A DNA stretch of 64,000 nt from an uncultured Fibrobacter sp. (GTDB taxonomy: Bacteria > Fibrobacterota > Fibrobacteria > Fibrobacterales > Fibrobacteraceae): positions 68,623 to 132,622 of the forward strand of contig CAKUTF010000003.1 of NCBI GenBank assembly GCA_934691725.1, given 5' to 3'. The notes under the pieces were generated by a model. It saw only the letters and a program-made list of their open reading frames with translations. It did no database searches and was not told the DNA's origin. Below, one piece after another: positions 26,689-35,095 of this stretch; the first letter of the stretch is position 1; every line of letters starts with the position of its first letter. A program made the position numbers and the translations under genes.

Positions 26689-26761
26689 GGCGGAAAATGT
26701 AAAAAAAAAGACGGAATTCTGCCTTTTAATGAAGACTGAATTTGACATTAAACTTGCCTAT

Positions 26762-28036
26762 TCAATCTTTCAAATGAACTTTTGGTTTGCCATTCTCAAT
26801 CTGGATGTTTATGGCATCTCCCGTAGCGGGCGTGCCGTTGACCTTGTAAATCGTCTGAAAATATTTTTTAGGACTTGGTCGAGCATTTCTTTTGGGCAAA
26901 CTTAAAGGCCAGCCGCCGCCGCATTCAAGAATTTTAAATCTTTGAACATCCGAGTTTAATGCCACACAGTCCCACGAAGCAAAGGGGATTTTGGCATAGA
27001 CCTTCGTCTCCGAACTTTGAATATCCAACGAATTTACCTCGCACATTTCCAAGACATCCTTGCAGGAACTTTTGCACATCATCTCGATTTCTGGTCCCGC
27101 CGAATCTCGCAATTCTCCCAACAGCTCCTGCCGTGTGTAGCACCAGTAGGCTTCGTAATAGAAATAACGCTCCATATCGACAAAGTCAATTTCCGCATTG
27201 TAGAAATTGGCGACAAGACTGTCCAAGGATGCCTTTTTAATCGATCGTTCCGCATAGAACCGAATCTTTGTCGTCCCTTGCTTCAAAAAAGTTTCTGTCT
27301 GGTCGGTTTTTCGAATTCCCCTTTCCGACAGGGAATTTTCCTCGACAACGGATAACGAATCTTTATTACTTTTGTATATGTAAAATACGGCTCTGGCCGG
27401 AATGGAATCGTACGGATTGCCGTCAAATTTTCCGAGTGTTCCGAACTTGCTTAAAACGACATCCGCCTTGACGTTTCCGGACAGGTCGCGCCCCCAAATT
27501 AAACTGGAACCGTCATAAACGCTGATGTAGTAATTGGGTTCTCGGAGACCTTCCTTTTGATACGAATCGTCATCGAAGTCATTCAAGTAACCCGATGAAG
27601 ACAGTCGAAAAGAGACATCGACGGAATCCGTTGCCTTCAAGGAATCCAGATAGACGACATGATGAGCGATAGGTCTAAAAAGCCATTGGCACCAGTGACT
27701 CGGAGGATTCCTTTCGCCCGTCAATATGGACTCTGTTTTTAGCAAACGACCAGACGTGTAGGCAATGGCGGAATCTATCATTTTTCTTGCGTAAGCCTCT
27801 TCATACGAACCCATAAGAGCACCCTGTACAGAATCGATTCCCGCAAAATAAACAATTCGAGGCGCTTTAAGCGTAGAATCCGACGTATTGAAAAGCGTCC
27901 AGTGAAATAAAACCGTGCTGGAATCCAGACGAGTTTTTTCGCTCATTAGACGCACTCCCAATTGTTCCAAGGAAAAGGCGCTTACAAACGCAATGGCGAT
28001 GAGGACGAAAATTTTTTGGACCAGTCTCCGTTTCAT
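26762..28036 (-). CDS. Exported protein homologous to the N-terminal region of the adjacent subtilase
   Basis: 424 residues with a signal peptide (about 1-21, ending SAFS). No catalytic residues of any family are seen. It aligns along its length with about residues 23-360 of the protease encoded just upstream. Shared blocks are REPNYYISVYD...IWGRD with LEPNHFMAVYD...LWGSD, SLDSLVANFYNA with SLNSLVAGFFNA, and IPFASWDC with FPFSRVSC. Several cysteines are placed alike. Its start is 3 bases beyond the protease stop, so the pair is one transcript. It could act as an intermolecular inhibitor, chaperone or docking partner of the protease; this is inference from homology to the pre-catalytic region. 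Confidence 0.75.
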   Translation of the reverse strand: MKRRLVQKIFVLIAIAFVSAFSLEQLGVRLMSEKTRLDSSTVLFHWTLFNTSDSTLKAPRIVYFAGIDSVQGALMGSYEEAYARKMIDSAIAYTSGRLLKTESILTGERNPPSHWCQWLFRPIAHHVVYLDSLKATDSVDVSFRLSSSGYLNDFDDDSYQKEGLREPNYYISVYDGSSLIWGRDLSGNVKADVVLSKFGTLGKFDGNPYDSIPARAVFYIYKSNKDSLSVVEENSLSERGIRKTDQTETFLKQGTTKIRFYAERSIKKASLDSLVANFYNAEIDFVDMERYFYYEAYWCYTRQELLGELRDSAGPEIEMMCKSSCKDVLEMCEVNSLDIQSSETKVYAKIPFASWDCVALNSDVQRFKILECGGGWPLSLPKRNARPSPKKYFQTIYKVNGTPATGDAINIQIENGKPKVHLKD

Positions 28037-28039
28037 TTC

Positions 28040-31000
28040 TCACCTCTTATTTTTCTTTTGTGTTGACTGGAAAAGTAGCGGAAGGAAAGGGTTTGGAATA
28101 CGCTCTATTCTTGATATTTCAAAACCGTATCCCTGAACACCATCATTGTCGCTGTCAAGGATTACCTTGATTTTTGAGGATTTTACGCGAATCCGCTTTC
28201 CGGCAAGCGCGTTTCCCGTATAGATTCCCAAAAGTTCATTATCTGCATTATACAGGGCGATCGAGTCGCCCGAACCGACAAAAGTTTTTTCGCCAAAGGT
28301 TACAAAGTTTTCCAGATTGCTTCCAAGGGCGTATTCGCATTCCAGACGGCTTTGCGGAGCGTAGGGATGCACAATTTGGCAAGATGATTCATATAGAGCG
28401 AAGTCGTTCACGATCGAGGCCACTTGCGCGTTCCCGTCGGAATTGTTCCCCTCCTGTATCGATGTTCCCCGGACGACGGCCTGCCATGTTCCTCTCTCGG
28501 GATTTTCGACATCGACCACCTCCACGTTGTTCAGATGGTCAAAGCATTCGTACCGCAACTCATCGTTTTTTCCGCAATACCGCTCGGCGTTCCGAATATC
28601 CGATTCCCGGATTTGTTCCAGCCCCGAACGGATTGTCGGGTCGTCGGACAGGCTGCCGTCCGAATAGATGTTCTTTGTCGGCAACGGTTCCAATCTCCAA
28701 GGAAAATAATATTTACCAGACGGAGAAATCAAATAAAGATCCAAGTCGTTCTGTAATTTTGGATTTAGATAAACTCGAGAATCTACAATGGAAGCAAGGG
28801 AGTTCGGCCCCGGGGCATCGTCCCAAGCAACGGTCGTGCGCAATGCCGGCAGGCCACTGGGAACATCGAAATTCCAGCGGATTTCCTTTCCGTGTTCCAG
28901 TTCGAATTCGCGGAAACGGTCGAACTTTTGAGTTTTCCGGTTATAGCCGTCAATAACGGCTAGAGCCTCTTTCCCGTTCACCTTTCCCCAGCCTGTGGCA
29001 AAATCGGGACCTTTACCATATTTTACAAGGTGCAAAGTCCCATCGTTTTCAGCCGAAGAAACATCCGGAACGGGACCTCTGGCGAAACCGATTGAGTCCG
29101 CCATGTCTTCCGCGGTATGGATAAGGATGGCCTTGGCCGTGGAGTTTCGCATCGAGTTTTCGTTCAATGGCAGGCCGGTTTTTTGGGCGTAGCGTTGATA
29201 CATCAAGGCTGCAATTCCGGAAACAAAAGGAGCGGACATTGATGTTCCGGCTTCTTCTGCATAACATTCTCCATTCGGAGCATCGCACGGAACGCTGGAC
29301 ATAATGCCACGATCATAGCTAAAATCAAACCGTAAATAACGCGTGTTTATTGAATTTTCCGACCATTTGAACCGAAGCGTTTGGTATTTTTCAGACAAGT
29401 TCCATCTGATGCCAACCGATTGATAAGAATTGAACTCATAGAACCCTCCAGGTGAGGATGACAGATAGAGATTTCCATTTAAATATACCTGCGATATATT
29501 CGCGCCAAATCTAACGCGAAATTCGAAAACATCGTTTTTCCTTATCGGTAAAGAATCGATGCCTAGTTCTGATAACCGCCATGTCGCATAGCTTGAACTT
29601 TCCGACGGACGGAAATCGGACCACTTGAGGGAGAATCCTCCGTAAGCTTCCGAATCTGCGACTTTTTCGACCGAGGAAACAAATTGTTCAGATGGGGGCG
29701 GAAACGAAGATAGATCGACGATGAAATAGGGTTCATCGGAATTTTCTCTAAAAAGCTTCAGCTGATCAAAATAGGCAATGAAAGGTTTTTTGATATCAAA
29801 AGAATATTCCGCCGTGGAGCCGGGCGCCATAACATCCGGCTTGATTCGACCGTCCCAAGTCGGTCCCATCGACGAATAGCCGTTTCGGATTCCGGTAAGG
29901 CTCGAATAGTTTCCGACAACAAGAGCGTTCTTTGAATTAAATAGGATGGAATGGTAACCTCTTTGATAGCTGTAACCCACATACATATTTGTATCTTGAG
30001 ACATTATTCCGTTGTTTCCCGCTGCGGCAACAAACAATTTGGATAGAGAGTCTCCATCTGTAGTCCCATTTTTCCAATCTTTGAAAATCCAAGCATCTAA
30101 CTTTTGATTTCTTGTTCCATAGTAATTAAAAGGAGTTGCTATTTCTGAATTTGTATGGGAATGATTTACAATATGGCCAACTTGTTTCTCAGTGGTAATT
30201 CCTCTTGAAAAAAAGTGAACCTTGGGGGCTATTCCGCGATATCGATAGTTGGACGAGGCTCCATTTCCGCCAATGATTCCGGCTACATGCGTTCCGTGCT
30301 TGGAATTTCCTAAACTGTTTTTTTTATCTGAAAAGTTTTCGTCCGGGCGAAGAATCCGTTTAATCTTGACTCTCGCGGAATCTTCGTTGAAATCGGGGTG
30401 GCTAAAATCGACGCCCGCGTCATAGACCCCGACGACAATTCCCTCTCCCGTATATTCCGCATCGTTTAGCCACTCCAGAGTCGGGAACGGTTCCTGCAAG
30501 GCTTTTTTCCAAATGGAATCGTTTTGAAGTTCCGCGATGTGCGTCGCTTTGCGACCGACGTCGTTTGTCGGCGCCCCGTAACGTATGACCGAAACGCTGT
30601 TCAGATCCGTGTGACCGGTCAGGCACGAAACTCGGCTGAACGGAAAATCGGAAAGAACAACGGTCCTGTCGATTTCCATATTTGAGCCGCCGCAAGTTTT
30701 CACGATCTTGCTGCATTCCGTCATGGAAACATCAGCCCAGCAGCCGATTTCCAATTCTAAGGTATCCTTGCCAAAGTCCTGTTCGGAAAGGCGTAACGTC
30801 AGCTCGGTAGAGTCGTCCACACCGAACGCGTTGAAAAATCCCGCGACAAGGGAATTCAAAGAGTTTCTTGAAACTGGAAATTCCGCTTTGCAAAGAATTA
30901 GGCTCTTTCCCTGGTAAGCGCCAGCGGAAAGCTTTCGGACTCCCATGTTTTCCAGCAGCGTCCTTTCCTTTGATGTCAATGGCGTATCCTTTAACAGCCA

Positions 31001-31657
31001 GAATCTTCCAGATAGGGAACCTTCAGAGCCTGAAACAAATTTTTCGATGATGAAGTTTTTTCCGCGTTCGCTCCATAGAATTTTGTCCGTTTTCTGGCTT
31101 CCATAGACAGGATCGCTTCCCCACAGCAGGTTGTGCGAAAGATCGTAAACCGCCATAAAATGATTCGGTTCTAGGATATTTGAACTTTTCTGATGAGAAT
31201 AGTTTTTTGAATCGGACCATTTTGCCCAGTCCTTTCGGTAAATTCGAAAGTTGACTTGAAGCGTATCGTTTGGTGGAAAGAGACCGGATATGCGGATCTT
31301 CAGAACTGTGAAATCGTCTGAGGAAAGTGTTGATATTTTACCCGAAAAGGGAAAAGACACATAGTCAATTGCACCGGTCAAGACGGAATCCGCGGGAATC
31401 TGTCCGTAGTGGACTCGGTTGCAGGCGGAATCGTTTCTTCCTTCGCAATAGTCCTGCCACGAATTTTGCGCAAAGTAACGGATTTCCGGGTTGAGAATTG
31501 AACGATCGGTCTGATTTATCAGGAAAAGCCTGTATTCGACCCAGTTCCATTCCGTACGATGACGCTCCGACAGAAGCTGAATTTCGGGCAAGGAAGCCGT
31601 GCAAGGCCACGCAAGTAAAAGCGCGACCAACAGCATAAGTCGAAACGGACAGGACAT
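28040..31657 (-). CDS. Secreted S8 (subtilisin-family) serine protease, multidomain
   Basis: 1205 residues. Signal peptide 1-22. An N-terminal region of about 370 residues is homologous to the neighbouring 424-residue protein. The S8 domain has D413 (VYDAGVD), H454 (HGTHVAG), oxyanion N548 (AAGNN) and S806 (GTSMSAP), so the triad is complete. Roughly 190 residues between the APGS strand (about 611) and the serine form an inserted beta-rich domain, which is unusually large. After about 910 come a PPC/P-domain-like sandwich (WDDAPG, DLDLYLISPSG) and a final CUB-like segment (DNDGVQGYGFEI). There is no membrane anchor and no sorting-like tail. It begins one base after the small exported gene and is followed at once by its N-domain paralog. 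Confidence 0.9.
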   Translation of the reverse strand: MSCPFRLMLLVALLLAWPCTASLPEIQLLSERHRTEWNWVEYRLFLINQTDRSILNPEIRYFAQNSWQDYCEGRNDSACNRVHYGQIPADSVLTGAIDYVSFPFSGKISTLSSDDFTVLKIRISGLFPPNDTLQVNFRIYRKDWAKWSDSKNYSHQKSSNILEPNHFMAVYDLSHNLLWGSDPVYGSQKTDKILWSERGKNFIIEKFVSGSEGSLSGRFWLLKDTPLTSKERTLLENMGVRKLSAGAYQGKSLILCKAEFPVSRNSLNSLVAGFFNAFGVDDSTELTLRLSEQDFGKDTLELEIGCWADVSMTECSKIVKTCGGSNMEIDRTVVLSDFPFSRVSCLTGHTDLNSVSVIRYGAPTNDVGRKATHIAELQNDSIWKKALQEPFPTLEWLNDAEYTGEGIVVGVYDAGVDFSHPDFNEDSARVKIKRILRPDENFSDKKNSLGNSKHGTHVAGIIGGNGASSNYRYRGIAPKVHFFSRGITTEKQVGHIVNHSHTNSEIATPFNYYGTRNQKLDAWIFKDWKNGTTDGDSLSKLFVAAAGNNGIMSQDTNMYVGYSYQRGYHSILFNSKNALVVGNYSSLTGIRNGYSSMGPTWDGRIKPDVMAPGSTAEYSFDIKKPFIAYFDQLKLFRENSDEPYFIVDLSSFPPPSEQFVSSVEKVADSEAYGGFSLKWSDFRPSESSSYATWRLSELGIDSLPIRKNDVFEFRVRFGANISQVYLNGNLYLSSSPGGFYEFNSYQSVGIRWNLSEKYQTLRFKWSENSINTRYLRFDFSYDRGIMSSVPCDAPNGECYAEEAGTSMSAPFVSGIAALMYQRYAQKTGLPLNENSMRNSTAKAILIHTAEDMADSIGFARGPVPDVSSAENDGTLHLVKYGKGPDFATGWGKVNGKEALAVIDGYNRKTQKFDRFREFELEHGKEIRWNFDVPSGLPALRTTVAWDDAPGPNSLASIVDSRVYLNPKLQNDLDLYLISPSGKYYFPWRLEPLPTKNIYSDGSLSDDPTIRSGLEQIRESDIRNAERYCGKNDELRYECFDHLNNVEVVDVENPERGTWQAVVRGTSIQEGNNSDGNAQVASIVNDFALYESSCQIVHPYAPQSRLECEYALGSNLENFVTFGEKTFVGSGDSIALYNADNELLGIYTGNALAGKRIRVKSSKIKVILDSDNDGVQGYGFEISRIERIPNPFLPLLFQSTQKKNKR

Positions 31658-31658
31658 C

Positions 31659-32099
31659 TCAGTTCCCTACGATGGAAACAGCCTGCAGGAGAATCCCGCC
31701 GTATTCCGTTGAGTTTACTTTGTGATAAATCACCCGGATCAAGTTCCGGTTGTTGGAAGCGGACAAGGCTATGGCTCCGGAGAGGGTCATCGTCAAAGCG
31801 TCTGTATGATACTGTTCGCTTTCAATCAGAAAAAGATGCAACTGATTTGTCGTGACATTGTCCGAAGATCGAACCGTACTTAAAGATGTCGTCTGAATTG
31901 AGGTACACAGCGAATCGGTTCCCAAATAAAAAGATATGGCATTTTGCACATTGTTTACATCAAAAGCTAGGTTGCAGACATATCCCGTCTGTGTACAGGA
32001 TTTTTCGGGAATGCCTGGCGCAGAATTGCTTACATTGCAAGTTTCCGAGGAAAATGCGAAAACGATGAATAATGAAATTAAGGTTAGTACTCTTTTCAT
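31659..32099 (-). CDS. Small exported cysteine-containing protein, first gene of the subtilase cassette
   Basis: 146 residues. A signal peptide of about 18 residues leaves a mature chain of ~128 residues with four cysteines (C21, C35, C42, C65), enough for two disulphides, and a strand-rich Thr/Ser second half. I recognise no family. A strong GGAGG ribosome site precedes it, overlapped by an inverted repeat. The stop is one base from the protease start, so translation is likely coupled. It could be a substrate, inhibitor or structural partner of the protease; nothing in the sequence decides. Confidence 0.75.
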   Translation of the reverse strand: MKRVLTLISLFIVFAFSSETCNVSNSAPGIPEKSCTQTGYVCNLAFDVNNVQNAISFYLGTDSLCTSIQTTSLSTVRSSDNVTTNQLHLFLIESEQYHTDALTMTLSGAIALSASNNRNLIRVIYHKVNSTEYGGILLQAVSIVGN

Positions 32100-32101
32100 C
32101 C

Positions 32102-32122
32102 GTAATCCTCCATATGGATTAC
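32102..32122 (-). promoter_or_regulatory. Inverted repeat overlapping the ribosome site of the subtilase cassette
   Basis: In the minus-strand transcript GTAATCC-ATATGGA-GGATTAC can form a 7-pair hairpin whose loop and 3' arm include the GGAGGA ribosome site, a few bases before the ATG at 32099. Such a structure could limit translation of the whole cassette. Its stability was not computed. Confidence 0.45.
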
Positions 32123-32244
32123 TAATGTAGTTAAATGTTGTATAATAATTAAAGAGTTAAGTTTTTTTTACTCGAAAGAATCTTTTATGCATTTCTTTTG
32201 GCTTTGCTTCGTGCCCGTTTTCTCATAATTCTAAATTTTCCGCC

Positions 32245-33243
32245 ATGAAAAAATGGATTTGTTTTTTTGTCTTGAGCGCTACATCCTTGGCGTTTTCCGC
32301 GGAGTGGGCGAGCGATTACAATTCGATGATCGCTTTCCAGAAGAATCAAAATCGGGCGGGCTACGTGAAGCCGGTCGCCACTTACATGGGAACCGTTCTC
32401 AACGGCAGCTGGGTTTCGAGCGCGACGCTTGAACGCGGACTTTCCTTCGAAGCGGGACTTCCTTTCCAAATCGCTTTCGTGGAATCAGGCGACCGTTCGT
32501 ACCATGCCGCTTGGGGTAAGACGCCGACGATTTTCGGTTCCAAGGCGGATAACGGTCTTGGAGGAAACGAGGATCTGCATGGGCTTTCCGTGTTCACTCT
32601 GCCGTATCTCCAGCTGGGTTTGGGCTTTTACCATACGCGCCTTGCGTTTCGCGGCATGTACTTCCCTTCGGTGAGCGAGCTGAAAGGCTATCACCTGCTC
32701 TCGTTCGGAATCCAGCACAGCTTTGGACATTTCTTTATCGACAGGCTTCCGCCCGCGTTGAAGAATTTCGATGTGAGCCTTTTCTTCGGATACAATTCCG
32801 CCTACATCGGATACGCTCCGGACAAGTGGAGCGGTCGGATGGATTTGGATTTCGGGACGACCTATACGGCGATCGTCTTTGGATACAAGCCTGTCCGGAT
32901 GGTGGAACTGATGCTTTCGCTCGGCTACCAGACGGTTTCGATGGACGCTGGCGGCGAGATGGATGCCTATGCGAAGGACGGCGCCTACCAGGGAAAAGTG
33001 AATCCGGACGTGAGCCTTTCCGGTCGCGGCGGGTTTCGGCTCGGACTCGAAGTCTCGTTCGCCTTTGGCGAAACGTTCCACCCGGTCGTCGGATACAACC
33101 TCGGCGCGAACAGCTCGCTCAACGCGAACATCCTGTATTTCAAGCAGTCGTTCCATGTCGGGGAATCCGAGAAAAAGGATTCGGTCGAAGACCACGTGAT
33201 CCGGGAACCCGAAGAAGAACCTTCGACCGAAAAGTCCCGCTAA
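32245..33243 (+). CDS. Outer-membrane beta-barrel-like protein
   Basis: 332 residues, signal peptide cut near FSA|EW. The mature part is made of amphipathic strands rich in G, Y and F (for example LQLGLGFYHTRLAFRGMYF), fitting a 10-14-strand barrel. It ends in a charged tail (EEEPSTEKSR) instead of an aromatic residue, so the last strand is probably ILYFKQSF near residue 300. No known family recognised. It is 4 bases upstream of uvrC's TTG start and on the same strand, which probably reflects compact packing and not a shared function. Confidence 0.65.
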   Translation: MKKWICFFVLSATSLAFSAEWASDYNSMIAFQKNQNRAGYVKPVATYMGTVLNGSWVSSATLERGLSFEAGLPFQIAFVESGDRSYHAAWGKTPTIFGSKADNGLGGNEDLHGLSVFTLPYLQLGLGFYHTRLAFRGMYFPSVSELKGYHLLSFGIQHSFGHFFIDRLPPALKNFDVSLFFGYNSAYIGYAPDKWSGRMDLDFGTTYTAIVFGYKPVRMVELMLSLGYQTVSMDAGGEMDAYAKDGAYQGKVNPDVSLSGRGGFRLGLEVSFAFGETFHPVVGYNLGANSSLNANILYFKQSFHVGESEKKDSVEDHVIREPEEEPSTEKSR

Positions 33244-33247
33244 GCTT

Positions 33248-35095
33248 TTGCTCGTGATATTCTCCGAAGCGATTCAGAAGAGACTTTCGGAACTTCCGAT
33301 GCGCCCGGGCGTTTACCTGATGAAGAACGCCGGCGGGAAAGTGATTTACGTGGGAAAGGCGAAGGTGCTTTCCCGTCGGGTCCGCAGCTATTTCGACGGA
33401 AGGCCCAAGCCGGGACATCGGGCGGCGATGCTCATGCTCCCGCATATCCGGGACATCGAATGGATCGTGACCGATACGGAAGCGGAAGCGTTCATCCTCG
33501 AAGCGAACCTGATTCGGAAGCATCATCCGGTTTACAACGTGCGTCTCAAGGATGACAAGCATTATCCCTACATCGCTGTCGATATGCGCGATCCCTTTCC
33601 GCGGATTTTCCTTTCGCGCCATGCGAGTTCCCGCTACAAATGCTTCGGGCCTTTTCCTAGTTCCAAGGCTTTCCGGACATTGGTCGATCTTTCGGCGCGG
33701 CTTTTCAAGATGCGGGAATGCAAGCTTGTGTTTCCGCTTTCGAAGCCGCAGCGTCCCTGTCTGAACTATCACATTGGACGGTGTCTCGCACCGTGTGCCG
33801 GGCTTTGCTCGCGTGAAGAATATGCGGAAGGGGTGAACGGAATGATGCGCGTCCTCGAAGGGCGGCGGAGCGACCTGCTTGCCAAATGGGCGCACGAAAT
33901 GGAAGAGGCGAGCCGAAACCTGGATTTTGAAACGGCGGCGAAAAAACGCGATGCCATCGAAGCGTTGCAGGCGACAAATACGAACCAGAAGGCCGATACG
34001 ACGGACACGACGCTCAAACTCGATGTCGTCGCGGTACGCCGAAATGGAAACCTTGCGACTGCGGTCATCTTTGAATATCGCAAGGGGGCGATTTTTGGGC
34101 GGAGGCATTATGAACTCGAATGCGACCAGGGCCAGGACGAATCCGAAATCCTTTGCGAAATGCTTTCTGCCTGGTATGAAAGCGGGGAAACCGTTCCGAA
34201 CGAAATCGCAATCAGCAATCCGATTCCCGACGAAGACAGGATGCAAATCGAGCTGGAACTTTCCGAGCGGACTACGCATAAAGTAACAATCGGTGTACCG
34301 CAGCGCGGGGAACGCGTGCAGTTCATGAAGCTCGCCCTAGCAAACGCGGAGATGCTCCTGGTGGAGGCGCAATCGGCGGTAAAGCATTTTGACGAAGTGG
34401 AACAGAGCGTTTTTGACTTGCAGCGGGAACTCGGGCTTTCTCGGACACCGTTCCGCATCGAGTGCGTCGATATTTCCCATCTGGCGGGAACGCATACGGT
34501 GGCAAGCCTTGTCGCCTTTAAGAACGGACGCCCGGACAAGGGAAACTATCGGAAGTTCATCATCAAGACGGTTTCCGGGGTCGATGACTTTGCGAGTATG
34601 CAGGAGGTCCTCTCGCGTCGCATTGCACGGCTCGAACGCGAGGGAAAGCCTTTGCCGGATCTGCTCGTGTGCGATGGCGGAAAAGGGCAGGTCGATGCGA
34701 CATTTGAAATTTTAAAAAGCTTGGGACATGCGGAGCTACCGCTGATAGGACTTGCCAAGCGTCTCGAAGAAATCGTCTTTCCCGATGACAGACCGTCGAT
34801 TGTGTTGCACCGGACAAGTGCTGCGTTAAAGCTCTTGCAGAATGCCCGTGATGAAGCGCACCGTTTCGCGATTACTTACCAGCGGAGCAAGCGCAAGGAA
34901 GATTTGCGGGTCGCCTGGCTTGACATTCCGGGAATCGGTGATGAAACGCGGATTAAAATTCTTTCCAAGTACAGAAGCCGCGAAGATTTTTTGAAGGCTC
35001 CGGTCGAAGATATCCAGCAGTTATTCGGGAAAAAGCGTGGACTTTTCGTCCGGGAAAAAATTGCGGAATACAATCCGGATGCGGAACCTCTATGA
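33248..35095 (+). CDS. uvrC: Excinuclease ABC subunit C
   Basis: 615 residues, the expected length. UvrC makes both incisions in nucleotide excision repair. N-terminal GIY-YIG nuclease domain: GVYLMKN...VIYVGKAK. A UVR motif (ETAAKKRDAIEAL, near 220-235) would bind UvrB. The C-terminal RNase-H-like nuclease starts at ECVDISHLAGTHTV near 400, and tandem helix-hairpin-helix segments close the protein (IPGIGDETRIKILSKY). The start is TTG at 33248, where MLVIF... aligns well with known N-termini; a GTG at 33254 is an alternative. The TGA stop overlaps the dinB start. Confidence 0.95.
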   Translation: MLVIFSEAIQKRLSELPMRPGVYLMKNAGGKVIYVGKAKVLSRRVRSYFDGRPKPGHRAAMLMLPHIRDIEWIVTDTEAEAFILEANLIRKHHPVYNVRLKDDKHYPYIAVDMRDPFPRIFLSRHASSRYKCFGPFPSSKAFRTLVDLSARLFKMRECKLVFPLSKPQRPCLNYHIGRCLAPCAGLCSREEYAEGVNGMMRVLEGRRSDLLAKWAHEMEEASRNLDFETAAKKRDAIEALQATNTNQKADTTDTTLKLDVVAVRRNGNLATAVIFEYRKGAIFGRRHYELECDQGQDESEILCEMLSAWYESGETVPNEIAISNPIPDEDRMQIELELSERTTHKVTIGVPQRGERVQFMKLALANAEMLLVEAQSAVKHFDEVEQSVFDLQRELGLSRTPFRIECVDISHLAGTHTVASLVAFKNGRPDKGNYRKFIIKTVSGVDDFASMQEVLSRRIARLEREGKPLPDLLVCDGGKGQVDATFEILKSLGHAELPLIGLAKRLEEIVFPDDRPSIVLHRTSAALKLLQNARDEAHRFAITYQRSKRKEDLRVAWLDIPGIGDETRIKILSKYRSREDFLKAPVEDIQQLFGKKRGLFVREKIAEYNPDAEPL

